The notes: generated by a model from the letters alone, not told the origin. Shown: positions 8,907 to 17,984, numbered from the stretch's first letter. The stretch is 64,000 nt of DNA from CAIYRG01 sp965247505 (GCA_965247505.1 OZ252020.1:3658001-3722000), one strand, 5' to 3'. Translations and numbers: made by a program.

Positions 8907-10079
8907 ATGATTTATCTTGATCACAACGCAACGTCCCCGCTGCTTCCGCATAGCCGTGAGGTAATGATCGCTGCGCTTGAGGCTACGGGAAACGCATCGT
9001 CCGTCCATGCGCCGGGTCGAAGCGCCCGCACGTGCATCGAAGATGCGCGTGAAAAAATTGCACGGCTCGTCAATACGAAATCTGATGGGGTTGTTTTTAC
9101 CGCTGGCGGAAGTGAAGCAAACGCTCTGGCGCTCCGCGGTGCCGTTGCAGGCGCTCTGGCTGCAGAGGATCGCATTACGCGCATCTTCGTTTCCGCGATC
9201 GAGCATGAAAGCGTGCGGGCAAACTCACTCGCAATTTCCCAATCTGTTGCAGGGATACGCTTAACCGAGCTCGCAGTGCGACCAGACGGATCGGTCGACG
9301 TGGAGGCCTTTCGTGTCCAGCTTTTGCAAGGCAAGGGCCGGGCGCTTATCTCGATCATGGCCGCGAATAATGAGACGGGTGTTATTCAACCCATTGAAGA
9401 GCTTATCGCTGTGGTACGGAAAGAGTGTGGTGACGACGCGCTTGTCCATATCGATGCGGCTCAATTCGTGGGGCGTTTGCCCACCTCCTTCGATGCCCTT
9501 GATGCCGATTACATGACCGTTTCGGCGCACAAATTTGGAGGGCCTCAAGGTGTGGGGGCGCTTGTCATTCGCGAGGGCGCACCATTGGTTCCCTTTAGCG
9601 TTGGCGCTCAAGAAATGGGCCGCCGCGGCGGCACGGAGAACGTTGCTGCAATCGTAGGATTTGGCGCAGCGGCGGAAGAAGTGCTTGTGGCTACGGAAAA
9701 TGCCGAGCGGCTTCGAGGGTTACGAAATGAGTTTGAGGCAAAGCTCAAGAAAATCGATTCCAATCTAGTCATATTTGGTGAGCATGCGGAGCGCCTTCCC
9801 AATACATCGAATTTTGCGCTTCCCGGTCTTGCCGCCGAGACAGCCTTGATCGCGCTTGATCTCGAGGGGATCGCACTTTCGTCCGGGGCAGCGTGCTCGT
9901 CTGGGAAAGTACGGCCAAGCCATGTGCTTGCAGCGATGGGTGTTGATGCCGCGTTGGCGCGCAGCGGTTTGAGAGTCAGCCTTGGCCCTTCAAATGAACA
10001 AAATGACATCGATGCGGCGCTTGGCGCTTTAACGCGATTGGTTGAACGAAAGTCGCAACTCAATGTTGCGGCGGCGTAG
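8907..10079 (+). CDS. Class I cysteine desulfurase (IscS/NifS-like)
   Basis: A 390-residue PLP enzyme that takes sulfur from L-cysteine to give alanine and an enzyme-bound persulfide for Fe-S assembly. The PLP lysine is K209 (SAHKFGG), the cofactor-stacking histidine H100 (AIEHESV), and the catalytic cysteine C330 in the longer class I loop (SSGAACSSGKVRPS). The N-terminus MIYLDHNAT is the NifS/IscS hallmark. ATG 8907 is preferred; in-frame ATGs at 8874 and 8880 would overlap iscR and add a non-conserved leader. It is the second gene of the operon, 13 nt after iscR, and the operon also carries a class II enzyme (sufS), so two sulfur donors are encoded together. Confidence 0.92.
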   Translation: MIYLDHNATSPLLPHSREVMIAALEATGNASSVHAPGRSARTCIEDAREKIARLVNTKSDGVVFTAGGSEANALALRGAVAGALAAEDRITRIFVSAIEHESVRANSLAISQSVAGIRLTELAVRPDGSVDVEAFRVQLLQGKGRALISIMAANNETGVIQPIEELIAVVRKECGDDALVHIDAAQFVGRLPTSFDALDADYMTVSAHKFGGPQGVGALVIREGAPLVPFSVGAQEMGRRGGTENVAAIVGFGAAAEEVLVATENAERLRGLRNEFEAKLKKIDSNLVIFGEHAERLPNTSNFALPGLAAETALIALDLEGIALSSGAACSSGKVRPSHVLAAMGVDAALARSGLRVSLGPSNEQNDIDAALGALTRLVERKSQLNVAAA

Positions 10080-10087
10080 GAGTTAGG

Positions 10088-11542
10088 ATGGCCGATACCC
10101 AAACCAAAGAGCGCGTCGCTGATCTAGCGGGTGAGAAGTACAAACATGGCTTTGTCACCGATATCGAGATGGATTTTGCGCCAAAGGGCTTGAGCGAAGA
10201 CATTGTTCGCTTTATTTCGGCGAAAAAGAACGAGCCGGAATGGATGCTCGAGTGGCGCCTGGAGGCCTACCGCCGTTGGCTCGAAATGCGCGAGCCGAAT
10301 TGGGCGCGGGTATACTATCCGCCGATCGACTATCAAGACTCCTATTATTATGCGGCTCCAAAATCTCAGTCCGATGGTCCACAAAGTTTGGACGATGTAG
10401 ATCCCAAACTACTTGAGACCTACGACAAACTTGGTATTCCACTTTCCGAACAAAAAATGTTGGCAGGCGTCGCAGTCGATGCAGTATTCGATTCCGTTTC
10501 CGTAGCCACCACTTTCAAGGCGAAGCTCACAGAGGCAGGTGTTAATTTCTGTCCGATATCGGAGGCTCTGCGCGAGCACCCAGAACTAGTCCGGAAATAT
10601 CTTGGCACGGTCGTCCCCTCGACCGATAATTTTTTTGCAACGCTGAACTCGGCGGTGTTTTCGGACGGCAGCTTCGTCTATGTGCCAAAGGGCGTGCGTT
10701 GTCCCATGGAATTGTCGACCTATTTTCGGATCAACGCTTCTGAGACGGGGCAGTTTGAACGCACCCTCATTATTGCGGATGAAGACTCTTATGTTTCCTA
10801 TCTCGAAGGCTGCACGGCGCCTATGCGGGATGAAAATCAATTGCACGCTGCGGTCGTGGAGCTGGTCGCGCTTGACGGCGCAGAGATCAAATATTCGACG
10901 GTACAGAACTGGTATCCAGGCGACGAAAACGGCAAAGGCGGTATCTTTAATTTTGTAACCAAGCGCGGCGATTGCCGAGGCCGCAATTCGAAGATCTCCT
11001 GGACGCAGGTTGAAACTGGCTCTGCGATCACCTGGAAATATCCGAGCTGTATTTTGCGCGGCGAGAATTCGGTGGGCGAGTTTTACTCGATCGCCATCGC
11101 AAATAATTATCAGCAGGCTGATACCGGCACCAAGATGATACATCTTGGTCGCAACACGCGCTCGCGGATTATTTCGAAGGGCATTTCTGCGGGCCATGCG
11201 CAAAACACGTATCGTGGACTTGTAAGCGTTCATCCGCGCGCGAAGAGCGCTCGGAACCATACGCAATGTGATTCACTTCTGATTGGCGGCGAATGCGGAG
11301 CGCATACGGTCCCGTATATCGAGAGCCGTTGTCCAACCGCAAATATCGAGCACGAAGCAACGACTTCGAAGATCAGCGATGAGCAGCTTTTCTATTGTCT
11401 ATCACGCGGTATCCCGACCGAAGAGGCTGTCGCTCTTATCGTCAACGGCTTTTGCCGTGAAGTATTACAACAATTGCCCATGGAATTTGCGGTCGAAGCG
11501 CAGAAGCTTGTGGGCATAAGCCTAGAAGGCAGCGTGGGATGA
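10088..11542 (+). CDS. sufB: Fe-S cluster scaffold subunit SufB
   Basis: A 484-residue SufB, core of the SufBC2D scaffold on which nascent Fe-S clusters are built in the cytoplasm. Hallmarks: VPKGVRCPMELSTYFRIN, the SYLEGCTAPM block, the TVQNWYPGD block, the IAIANNYQQADTGTKM segment, and the C-terminal LFYCLSRGIPTEEA followed by VNGFCREVLQQLP, which includes the cysteine aligned with the cluster or sulfur ligand of E. coli SufB. Length is typical. It starts 8 nt after the desulfurase with GGAG upstream, and is followed by sufC after a 51-nt gap. Confidence 0.97.
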   Translation: MADTQTKERVADLAGEKYKHGFVTDIEMDFAPKGLSEDIVRFISAKKNEPEWMLEWRLEAYRRWLEMREPNWARVYYPPIDYQDSYYYAAPKSQSDGPQSLDDVDPKLLETYDKLGIPLSEQKMLAGVAVDAVFDSVSVATTFKAKLTEAGVNFCPISEALREHPELVRKYLGTVVPSTDNFFATLNSAVFSDGSFVYVPKGVRCPMELSTYFRINASETGQFERTLIIADEDSYVSYLEGCTAPMRDENQLHAAVVELVALDGAEIKYSTVQNWYPGDENGKGGIFNFVTKRGDCRGRNSKISWTQVETGSAITWKYPSCILRGENSVGEFYSIAIANNYQQADTGTKMIHLGRNTRSRIISKGISAGHAQNTYRGLVSVHPRAKSARNHTQCDSLLIGGECGAHTVPYIESRCPTANIEHEATTSKISDEQLFYCLSRGIPTEEAVALIVNGFCREVLQQLPMEFAVEAQKLVGISLEGSVG

Positions 11543-11593
11543 GTGGGTCGCAAGGTTTGGGCTTCTCGCCTGCGCAAGTGTAAGGAACAAATA

Positions 11594-12343
11594 GTGCTTG
11601 AGATTAAAGATTTGCACGTCAGTGTTGGCGGCAAGGAAATTCTAAAGGGCGTCGATCTTTCGGTGCCGGCGGGCGAAGTGCATGCCGTGATGGGCCCGAA
11701 CGGGTCGGGTAAGTCCACGCTCGCTTATACCCTTGCGGGCCGCGAGGGCTATGAAGTCACGAGCGGGAGCATTCACTATAAGGGTGAGGATCTGACGTCG
11801 CTCTTGCCTGATGTTCGCGCCGCTAAGGGATTTTTTCTTGCGCTGCAATACCCGGTCGAGATTCCGGGCGTTGCTACGCTTATGTTTCTTAAAACCGCTT
11901 TGAATTCGCTGCGCCGCGCGCGCGGAGAACCCGAGCTTGGCGCGATGAAAGTGATGAAGTTCGTTCGTGAGAAGGCGAAGGCATATAACATCACGGAAGA
12001 AATGCTGCGCAGGCCGCTCAATGTTGGATTTTCGGGTGGCGAGAAAAAGCGTCTCGAGATTCTCCAAATGGAAATATTCGAGCCCTCGCTTGCAGTCCTA
12101 GACGAAACCGATTCCGGCCTCGATATTGACGCGCTCAAGCTTGTTGCCCAAGGCGTAAACGCTATGCGTGCCGAATCTCGCGCAATGTTGGTGATTACCC
12201 ACTACCAGCGTCTTTTGGATTATATCGTGCCGACGCGCGTACATGTTTTGCGTGAGGGCAAAATCGTAACTTCCGGTGGACCAGAGCTCGCCCAGGAACT
12301 GGAAAAGAAGGGCTATGAGAACATCACGGAGGCGGCTGCGTGA
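11594..12343 (+). CDS. sufC: Suf ABC ATPase SufC
   Basis: A 249-residue cytosolic ABC-type ATPase that powers conformational change of the SufB-SufD pair. Walker A GPNGSGKST is at residues 34-42; the signature is SGGEKKRLEI; Walker B with the SufC-specific continuation is VLDETDSGLDIDAL; the switch histidine is in VITHYQRLL. I choose GTG 11594 (AAGGA at 11582-11586, 7 nt spacing), which gives the usual opening xLEIKDLHV and the usual length; the longer frame from 11543 adds 17 unlikely residues. The stop overlaps the sufD start by 4 nt. Confidence 0.96.
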   Translation: MLEIKDLHVSVGGKEILKGVDLSVPAGEVHAVMGPNGSGKSTLAYTLAGREGYEVTSGSIHYKGEDLTSLLPDVRAAKGFFLALQYPVEIPGVATLMFLKTALNSLRRARGEPELGAMKVMKFVREKAKAYNITEEMLRRPLNVGFSGGEKKRLEILQMEIFEPSLAVLDETDSGLDIDALKLVAQGVNAMRAESRAMLVITHYQRLLDYIVPTRVHVLREGKIVTSGGPELAQELEKKGYENITEAAA

Positions 12344-13686
12344 CCGCACAAGCATTTCCCATAATAGACCCTAAGACGTCCTTGTTCCGCGATGACTTCG
12401 CGGCCAACGCGGCAGATTTTCCTGGCGCCGGACTATCTTGGCTGAAAGCGCGGCGTAAAGCGGCGCTCGAAGCGTTTGGGCAGACCGGTATGCCGACGAG
12501 GCACGCTGAGTCCTGGAAGTATACCGACCTTGCAGCTGCTCTTGAGAGCGATCTCGAACCTGCGACCGCATTTCGCGCTGGGACCGAAGTGCCCGCTGCG
12601 ATTACCGGAAATTTCTCTCCTAAAGGCGCAACGCAAATCACGCTAGTGAACGGGTATCTGCATCTTATTGGCGGCGCCGAGCTGTCTAAATCTCTCGACG
12701 TGGTTGATCTTGCGCAGCTATCCGTGCGGACGCCCGAATGGGTAGAGAAGCATTTAGGGCTTCATGCGTCGGCGGCAGACCAAGCCTTGGGTGCGGCCTC
12801 TCTTGCGCTAATGCGTGGTGGCGTTGCCATTCGTGTGAAGGCCAACGCAAAAGATCTTCCGCCGCTGCATCTTAATTTTTTGAATCCGGAACGCAGTCAT
12901 GGGTTGATGAGCCATGCGCGCGTTCTCCTTCTGTTGGAACAGGGCGCATCATTGGAACTTGTCGAAACCCATACGGGTGTCGGAGAGGATCAGCTTCTCG
13001 CTAATCTTGGAATGGAGATTGTTCTTCATAGGGACGCGCATCTTGCTCATTTTCGGTTTCAGGAAGAAACGGGGCAGACATTGCACGTGACGAGCATTGG
13101 GGCAGCGCTGTCGGGTAACGCGAAGTACCGCGCGTTAGTGGCAAATTTGGGTGGACGCCTGTCTCGGATTGATATGAACGTCGAATTGAACGAGCCGGGT
13201 GCGGACGCGACCCTGCGAAGCATTACCGCTCTGGACGGTGAGGCACATTCTGACGTCACCACGGTTATGGACCACGCCGCGCCACACACAACCAGCCGCC
13301 AACTCTTTAAAAGTGTTCTCGGAGGGCGGGCGCGCTCGGTTTCGCAAGGGAAAGTGACCGTTCGTGAGGGTGCCGTGAAATCGGACAGCCATCAATTGTT
13401 CAAAGCGTTGCTTCTTGGGCCGCGCGCCGAAGCAGACGCAAAGCCGGAATTGGAAATTTTCGCCGACGATGTTGTCTGCGGGCATGGCACGGCAATTGGC
13501 GCACTCGATGCCGATGCGCTCTTCTATTTGCGCTCTCGCGGGATTGCAGAACCGGAGGCCCGCGCCATGCTTATCCGCGCCTTTTTGGAAGATGCTATAG
13601 ACGGCTTCGCCGAGGGTGAAATTCGCGACGCGCTCTGGCAGCGGATCGATAGGGCTTTAGGCTCGATCTCTAGAGGTGCGTCATGA
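12340..13686 (+). CDS. sufD: Fe-S cluster assembly protein SufD
   Basis: A 448-residue partner of SufB in the SufBCD complex, needed for iron acquisition and cluster formation. The C-terminal half has the conserved beta-helix segment with QGKVTVREGAVKSDSHQLFK, then the CGHGTAIG motif whose histidine aligns with the functionally important SufD histidine, and LFYLRSRGIAEPEARAML. The N-terminal helical domain (ARKAALEAFGQTGMPTRHAE) matches SufD, where RxEsWKYT-like sequence is usual (ESWKYTDL here). It begins with GTG inside a 4-nt overlap with sufC and overlaps sufS by 4 nt, implying translational coupling. Confidence 0.95.
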   Translation: MTAQAFPIIDPKTSLFRDDFAANAADFPGAGLSWLKARRKAALEAFGQTGMPTRHAESWKYTDLAAALESDLEPATAFRAGTEVPAAITGNFSPKGATQITLVNGYLHLIGGAELSKSLDVVDLAQLSVRTPEWVEKHLGLHASAADQALGAASLALMRGGVAIRVKANAKDLPPLHLNFLNPERSHGLMSHARVLLLLEQGASLELVETHTGVGEDQLLANLGMEIVLHRDAHLAHFRFQEETGQTLHVTSIGAALSGNAKYRALVANLGGRLSRIDMNVELNEPGADATLRSITALDGEAHSDVTTVMDHAAPHTTSRQLFKSVLGGRARSVSQGKVTVREGAVKSDSHQLFKALLLGPRAEADAKPELEIFADDVVCGHGTAIGALDADALFYLRSRGIAEPEARAMLIRAFLEDAIDGFAEGEIRDALWQRIDRALGSISRGAS

Positions 13687-14927
13687 CCGTAGCTGTTTTG
13701 GAGACGAGTGATTACGATTTGGAGAAAATCAGGAGCGATTTTCCAATTCTTTCACGAACGGTCCATGGGCGACCCTTGGTCTATCTCGACAATGCGGCGT
13801 CAGCCCAGAAGCCGAAGCAAGTGATTGATGCCATCACTGCATTCGTGAATTCGGAATATTCGAACGTCCATCGTGGGGTGCATTTTCTCTCGGCGGCCGC
13901 CACCACGCGCTATGAGGAGGCACGCGCCCGCGCGCAGCGTTTTTTAAATGCGGAGAATGAAGACGAGATCGTCTGGACGCGCGGAGGCACCGAAGCAATT
14001 AATCTCGTTGCATCAAGCTATTTGGCACCGCGCATTGAGCCCGGCGACGAAATCGTTTTCTCGGTCATGGAACACCATTCCAACATTGTGCCTTGGCATT
14101 TTCTGCGTGAACGTCACGGTGCGGTGCTGAAATGGGTGGATGTCTCGGACGAAGGCGATTTGGTCCCCGAGGATATCGCGCGCGCCATCGGTCCAAAAAC
14201 CAAGCTGGTTGCCATAACGCATATGTCGAATGTGCTTGGAACGCAGGTTGCGCTGCAAGAAATTGTGCGCCTTGCGCATGAAAAAGGGGTGCCGGTTTTG
14301 GCCGATGGCTGTCAGGCGGCCGTCCACGGAGATGTCGATGTACGGGCGCTCGATGTCGATTTCTATGTGATTACCGGCCACAAGCTCTATGGGCCGACAG
14401 GAATTGGTGTGCTCTACGCGAAGCGTGAGCACTTAAAGGCGATGCGACCCTATCAGGGTGGAGGGGAGATGATCCGCGAAGTCACCCAGGACAATGTCAC
14501 CTACGCCGATCCGCCAATGCGTTTCGAAGCCGGCACGCCACCCATCATTGCGGCGGTAGGGTTCTCGGCCGCTCTCGATTATCTCGATGATGTCGGAAGG
14601 GATGCTGCAGCGGCGCACGAAAACGCGCTGGCGCGAAAGGCCGAAGCAAAACTAAAGGCCCTTAATGGCGTGCGATTGATCGGCGAGGCCAAGGGTAAGG
14701 GCCCTATTGTTTCCTTCGGAACTATTGGCATTCACGCGCATGATCTCGCGACCATCCTTGATCGCGAGGGCGTTGCGGTTCGCGCGGGCCATCATTGCGC
14801 TCAGGTTTTGATGGACCGTTTTGACGTGCCGGCCACTACGCGAGCCTCTTTTGGCCTTTACAATTCGGAGGCCGAAGTGGATGCGTTGGTGGACGCGGTT
14901 CAGACGGCAAGAAGGGTGTTTGCGTAA
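13683..14927 (+). CDS. sufS: Class II cysteine desulfurase SufS
   Basis: A 414-residue PLP enzyme that delivers persulfide sulfur to the Suf system. PLP lysine K234 lies in ITGHKLYGPTG; the catalytic C372 lies in the class II motif RAGHHCAQ; YLDNAAS and THMSNVLGT are family blocks. Class II desulfurases need an activator (SufE or SufU); here the adjacent downstream gene encodes a SufU-like protein and there is no SufE in the window. ATG start in a 4-nt overlap with sufD; its stop overlaps the next start by one base (TAATG). Confidence 0.96.
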   Translation: MTVAVLETSDYDLEKIRSDFPILSRTVHGRPLVYLDNAASAQKPKQVIDAITAFVNSEYSNVHRGVHFLSAAATTRYEEARARAQRFLNAENEDEIVWTRGGTEAINLVASSYLAPRIEPGDEIVFSVMEHHSNIVPWHFLRERHGAVLKWVDVSDEGDLVPEDIARAIGPKTKLVAITHMSNVLGTQVALQEIVRLAHEKGVPVLADGCQAAVHGDVDVRALDVDFYVITGHKLYGPTGIGVLYAKREHLKAMRPYQGGGEMIREVTQDNVTYADPPMRFEAGTPPIIAAVGFSAALDYLDDVGRDAAAAHENALARKAEAKLKALNGVRLIGEAKGKGPIVSFGTIGIHAHDLATILDREGVAVRAGHHCAQVLMDRFDVPATTRASFGLYNSEAEVDALVDAVQTARRVFA

Positions 14928-15382
14928 TGGACCCGTATTTACGCGAGCTTTATCAGGAGATCATTCTGGATCACTCTCGCCATCCCCGGCATTTCGGAAG
15001 TCTCGCGGAGGCGAATCGAACGGCCGAAGGCTTCAATCCCCTTTGCGGCGATAAAGTTAAGATTGATCTTGTTGTCGATGCAGAGAGCCGTATCGCGGAT
15101 GTTGCATTTGACGGTAAGGGTTGTGCGATCTCCGTTGCGTCGGCATCGCTCATGAGCGAGATGCTGAAGGGGCGCACGGTTGAGGAAGCAGAACAATTAA
15201 TGGCTGGGTTCTTGGAACTCGTAAAAGGCGGCAGCACGGAAGAGTTGAACGCTGATGATCGGGAATCTTTGGGGGTGATGGCGGGTGTGTCGGAGTTTCC
15301 GATGCGGGTAAAATGCGCGACGCTTGCTTGGCATGCGATGAAGTCGGCAATTGATGGCAGTGGAGTAACGAAAACGGAATGA
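14927..15382 (+). CDS. sufU: SufU-type sulfur transfer protein (IscU-like fold)
   Basis: A 151-residue IscU-fold protein. Metal or sulfur ligands are C40 and D42 (NPLCGD), C66 (GKGCAIS) and C130 (RVKCATLAW), and there is the roughly 20-residue insertion before the last cysteine (GFLELVKGGSTEELNADD) that marks SufU rather than IscU. In Bacillus, SufU is a zinc-dependent sulfurtransferase that accepts persulfide from SufS; the position immediately after sufS fits that role. It overlaps both neighbours (1 nt and 4 nt). A scaffold role like IscU is less likely because a complete SufBCD is present and the LPPVK chaperone motif of IscU is absent. Confidence 0.88.
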   Translation: MDPYLRELYQEIILDHSRHPRHFGSLAEANRTAEGFNPLCGDKVKIDLVVDAESRIADVAFDGKGCAISVASASLMSEMLKGRTVEEAEQLMAGFLELVKGGSTEELNADDRESLGVMAGVSEFPMRVKCATLAWHAMKSAIDGSGVTKTE

Positions 15383-15828
15383 ACGACGATACAAACATCA
15401 TAAATCAGGCACCAACGGACAATACCCCCGAGGACAATACCCCCGAGGACGATGGGCCCGCGGGCGATGCCGTTGACACTGAAATCGTGTCCAGCGAGGG
15501 TTCGTCAATAAGCTCTGACGAGCTTGAAGCCTTCGGAAAGGAGCTTATTGCTGCAATCAAGACCGTTTACGATCCCGAAATCCCGGTAGACGTCTTCGAA
15601 TTGGGTCTTATTTATAAAGTAGATGTTGCGGACAATAGGGATGTCGCCGTCGACATGACCCTCACCGCGCCGGGTTGCCCCGTTGCTGGTGAAATGCCGA
15701 TTATGGTCAAAGATGCTCTGGCGACGGTCCCCGGTATCGGCGAGATAAACGTAAACATGGTGTTCGAGCCGCCCTGGACGCCGGAAAGAATGTCGGAAGA
15801 AGCGAAACTCGAACTGAATATGTATTGA
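15379..15828 (+). CDS. sufT: SufT / MIP18-family Fe-S assembly protein (DUF59)
   Basis: A 149-residue protein whose C-terminal 100 residues form a MIP18/DUF59 domain: ELIAAIKTVYDPEIPVDVFE, then GLIYKVDV, the MTLTAPGCPVAGEMP block with the conserved cysteine, and VNMVFEPPWTPERMS. SufT proteins take part in Fe-S maturation and carrier function. The N-terminal 45 residues are acidic and low-complexity, and include two NTPED repeats encoded by a 15-bp tandem duplication. It overlaps the preceding gene by 4 nt and lies 1 nt before sufA. Confidence 0.9.
   Translation: MNDDTNIINQAPTDNTPEDNTPEDDGPAGDAVDTEIVSSEGSSISSDELEAFGKELIAAIKTVYDPEIPVDVFELGLIYKVDVADNRDVAVDMTLTAPGCPVAGEMPIMVKDALATVPGIGEINVNMVFEPPWTPERMSEEAKLELNMY
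15421..15450. repeat. Perfect in-frame 15-bp tandem duplication in sufT
   Basis: Two identical copies of AATACCCCCGAGGAC (15421-15435, 15436-15450) encode NTPED-NTPED in the acidic N-terminal extension of SufT. Because the unit is a multiple of three, copy changes would not break the frame. Confidence 0.93.
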
Positions 15829-15829
15829 G

Positions 15830-16225
15830 ATGACAATGGATGCCACCACCATAACCCGTCCGCGCCGCGAGCGCCCGAAAATCGTCCGCCTAACAGATGC
15901 GGCCGCAACGCGTATTTCGGAAATCTTATCTGAATCGGATGGCCGCTATGAAGGTGTCCGCGTTGGCGTCACCAATGGCGGCTGCGCCGGTATGAGCTAC
16001 ATCATGGACTATGCCGAGCTTGCTGAACCGCTCGATGAGGTCGTCGAGGACAAAGATGTAAGGATATTCATAGATCCGAAGGCGGTTATGTTTCTTCTGG
16101 GCACCGAAATGGATTTTACAAAGGACAAGCTTGCGTCGCGCTTTGTCTTTTCGAATCCTAATCAGACCGACGCTTGCGGCTGCGGCGAATCTGTTGCCAT
16201 CACGCCGGCGACAGACAAAGACTGA
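15830..16225 (+). CDS. sufA: A-type Fe-S carrier SufA
   Basis: A 131-residue A-type carrier that receives clusters from the scaffold and passes them to apo-proteins. The three ligand cysteines are C52 (NGGCAGMSY), C116 and C118 (DACGCGES). Residues 1-17 are a basic leader before the fold. ATG 15830 or ATG 15836 could be the start; the first follows sufT by 1 nt. It is the last gene of the operon and ends 10 bp before the stop of the convergent DEAD-box helicase gene, so no room exists for a separate terminator. Confidence 0.94.
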   Translation: MTMDATTITRPRRERPKIVRLTDAAATRISEILSESDGRYEGVRVGVTNGGCAGMSYIMDYAELAEPLDEVVEDKDVRIFIDPKAVMFLLGTEMDFTKDKLASRFVFSNPNQTDACGCGESVAITPATDKD

Positions 16226-16235
16226 CGGCGCCCAT

Positions 16236-17984
16236 CTAGCTGACGGGGTCTTTCTCGGCGCCCTTGTCCTGCGTTTTTTTTGTGTTCTTCGGTGGCAAGG
16301 TTACCGGTCGCAACAGAAATGCAGGAAGTTGATCTTCGGGGATCACGCTACGCTGACCACCGCTTGGCGCATCAGTTCGGCTACTTGCCTTTGACTTTCG
16401 CTCATCTGTTTTTGGTTTCGCGGCTGGAGATTTTCTCGTTGCCTTTTTAACCTGCACCGTCCTTTCAACCGGCGCCGCCTGTTGAACCTGCGCTGGCTTT
16501 TCAACCAAAGCGGATTTTTCAACCGGCATTGTACTTTCGGCGGCGTTCGATTTCGTACCCTCCACTGCCACATTGGAAGTAATTTTTCCCCGCGGGTCTC
16601 TTTTCGCCGGTTCGCGCCGACGATTGCGCTCAGGTCGCGGACCGCGCCCGCGCGCGCTTTTCTCGTTGCCGCGCCTCGGCGGGCTACGGCGCTCCTGCTC
16701 GGCAGGTAAGCCTTCCATAACGCGTCGCTCAAGTTTCTGGCCGATGAGGCTTTCGATCGCAGTGACATACTTTTCGTCCGAACGTCCGACAAGCGTGAAA
16801 GCATTACCCGTGAGGCCCGCCCGCCCGGTGCGTCCGATCCGATGCACATAGTAATCGGCGTGTATCGGCACGTCGAAATTGAATATGTGACTGACGGCAG
16901 GGATGTCCAAGCCGCGAGCTGCAACATCGCTTGCAACGAGGAATTGGACCTTGTCGGTCTTGAATGCCGCCAGCGTCTTAGTGCGCACTGACTGATCGAG
17001 GTCGCCATGAAGCGGTGCCGCCGAAAAGCCATGTTTGATGAGCGATTTAGCGACAATATCGACATCGCGCTTGCGGTTGCAGAACACGATAGCATTCTTC
17101 ACGTCATTCTCGCTTAAGAGGCGGCGCAAGCTCTCGCGTTTTGACCAATCGCCGCCTGGTACTGTCACCATAACTTGTTTGATGGTGATGGGTGCAGTGG
17201 CGGGGCGCGAAACTTCGATCCGCGCCGGCCCTTGTAGGAACTGATCGGTCAATCGTTGAATTTCAGGCGGCATGGTTGCCGAATAGAAAAGAGTCTGGCG
17301 GGTAAAGGGTGTCAGTTTCGTAATGCGCTCCACGTCGGGAATGAAACCCATATCGAGCATGCGGTCGGCTTCGTCGATGACGAAAATCTGAACCCCATTC
17401 ATCATAACCTTTCCGCGCTCGAAATGATCGAGCAGGCGTCCCGGCGTCGCAATAAGAACATCAACGCCACGGTCGAGTTTGCGGAATTGTTCGTCGAAGG
17501 AGACACCGCCGATCAGCAACGCCATGGATAGTTTGTGATATTTTCCGTAGCGCTCGAAGCTTTCGGCGACTTGCGCCGCCAATTCGCGTGTCGGCTCTAA
17601 AATGAGCGAGCGCGGCATGCGCGCTTTCGCGCGTCCACGTCCCAGTTGCTCAACCATCGGAAGCGTAAAAGACGCAGTTTTCCCGGTACCGGTTTGCGCG
17701 ATACCTATGAGATCGCGCCCCTTCAGTACTTCAGGAATGCCTTGAGCTTGAATTGGCGTGGGTGTGGTGTAGCCGGAATCTTTTACCGCGCGCAAAATCT
17801 CCGGGCCCAAACCCAAATCTTCAAAACGCACTGTCGTATCGGAACCGGTAACGCTTAATTTTTCAGTGCCGGCGTCCGTGCCGGCCAACGTGTCGGTGCT
17901 CGTGTTATTCTCCCGAGGCACCTTTTTCACGGCGCCTATGCGGCCGCCCGAATTGGCAACCGTCCTTGCATTGCGCGGGAACAT
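16236..17984 (-). CDS. DEAD-box ATP-dependent RNA helicase (RhlE-like)
   Basis: A 582-residue helicase acting on structured RNA. After a 50-residue polar leader come the Q-motif region (FEDLGLGPEILRAV, PTPIQAQGIP), motif I AQTGTGKT, PTRELA, TPGRLLDHF, motif II DEAD (FVIDEADRMLDMGF), motif III SAT, the C-lobe VASDVAARGLDIP and the HRIGRTGRAG motif VI. The core ends near residue 385. The last 170 residues are a basic, disordered tail rich in Arg/Lys/Pro with five hexapeptide repeats. The architecture resembles RhlE, but the subtype is inferred. ATG 17984 has AAGGCG upstream. It lies downstream of parE on the same strand, 71 bp apart. Confidence 0.92.
   Translation of the reverse strand: MFPRNARTVANSGGRIGAVKKVPRENNTSTDTLAGTDAGTEKLSVTGSDTTVRFEDLGLGPEILRAVKDSGYTTPTPIQAQGIPEVLKGRDLIGIAQTGTGKTASFTLPMVEQLGRGRAKARMPRSLILEPTRELAAQVAESFERYGKYHKLSMALLIGGVSFDEQFRKLDRGVDVLIATPGRLLDHFERGKVMMNGVQIFVIDEADRMLDMGFIPDVERITKLTPFTRQTLFYSATMPPEIQRLTDQFLQGPARIEVSRPATAPITIKQVMVTVPGGDWSKRESLRRLLSENDVKNAIVFCNRKRDVDIVAKSLIKHGFSAAPLHGDLDQSVRTKTLAAFKTDKVQFLVASDVAARGLDIPAVSHIFNFDVPIHADYYVHRIGRTGRAGLTGNAFTLVGRSDEKYVTAIESLIGQKLERRVMEGLPAEQERRSPPRRGNEKSARGRGPRPERNRRREPAKRDPRGKITSNVAVEGTKSNAAESTMPVEKSALVEKPAQVQQAAPVERTVQVKKATRKSPAAKPKTDERKSKASSRTDAPSGGQRSVIPEDQLPAFLLRPVTLPPKNTKKTQDKGAEKDPVS
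16437..16526 (-). repeat. Five degenerate 18-bp units in the helicase tail
   Basis: This 90-bp stretch of the helicase gene encodes five consecutive hexapeptides: PVEKSA, LVEKPA, QVQQAA, PVERTV, QVKKAT. The consensus is x-V-E/Q-K-x-A. The units have diverged, so this is an old expansion inside the disordered C-terminal tail. Confidence 0.8.

Noticed and set aside
10586..11266. A 226-codon minus-strand frame
   Set aside because: It is antisense to the highly conserved sufB and has no supporting features.
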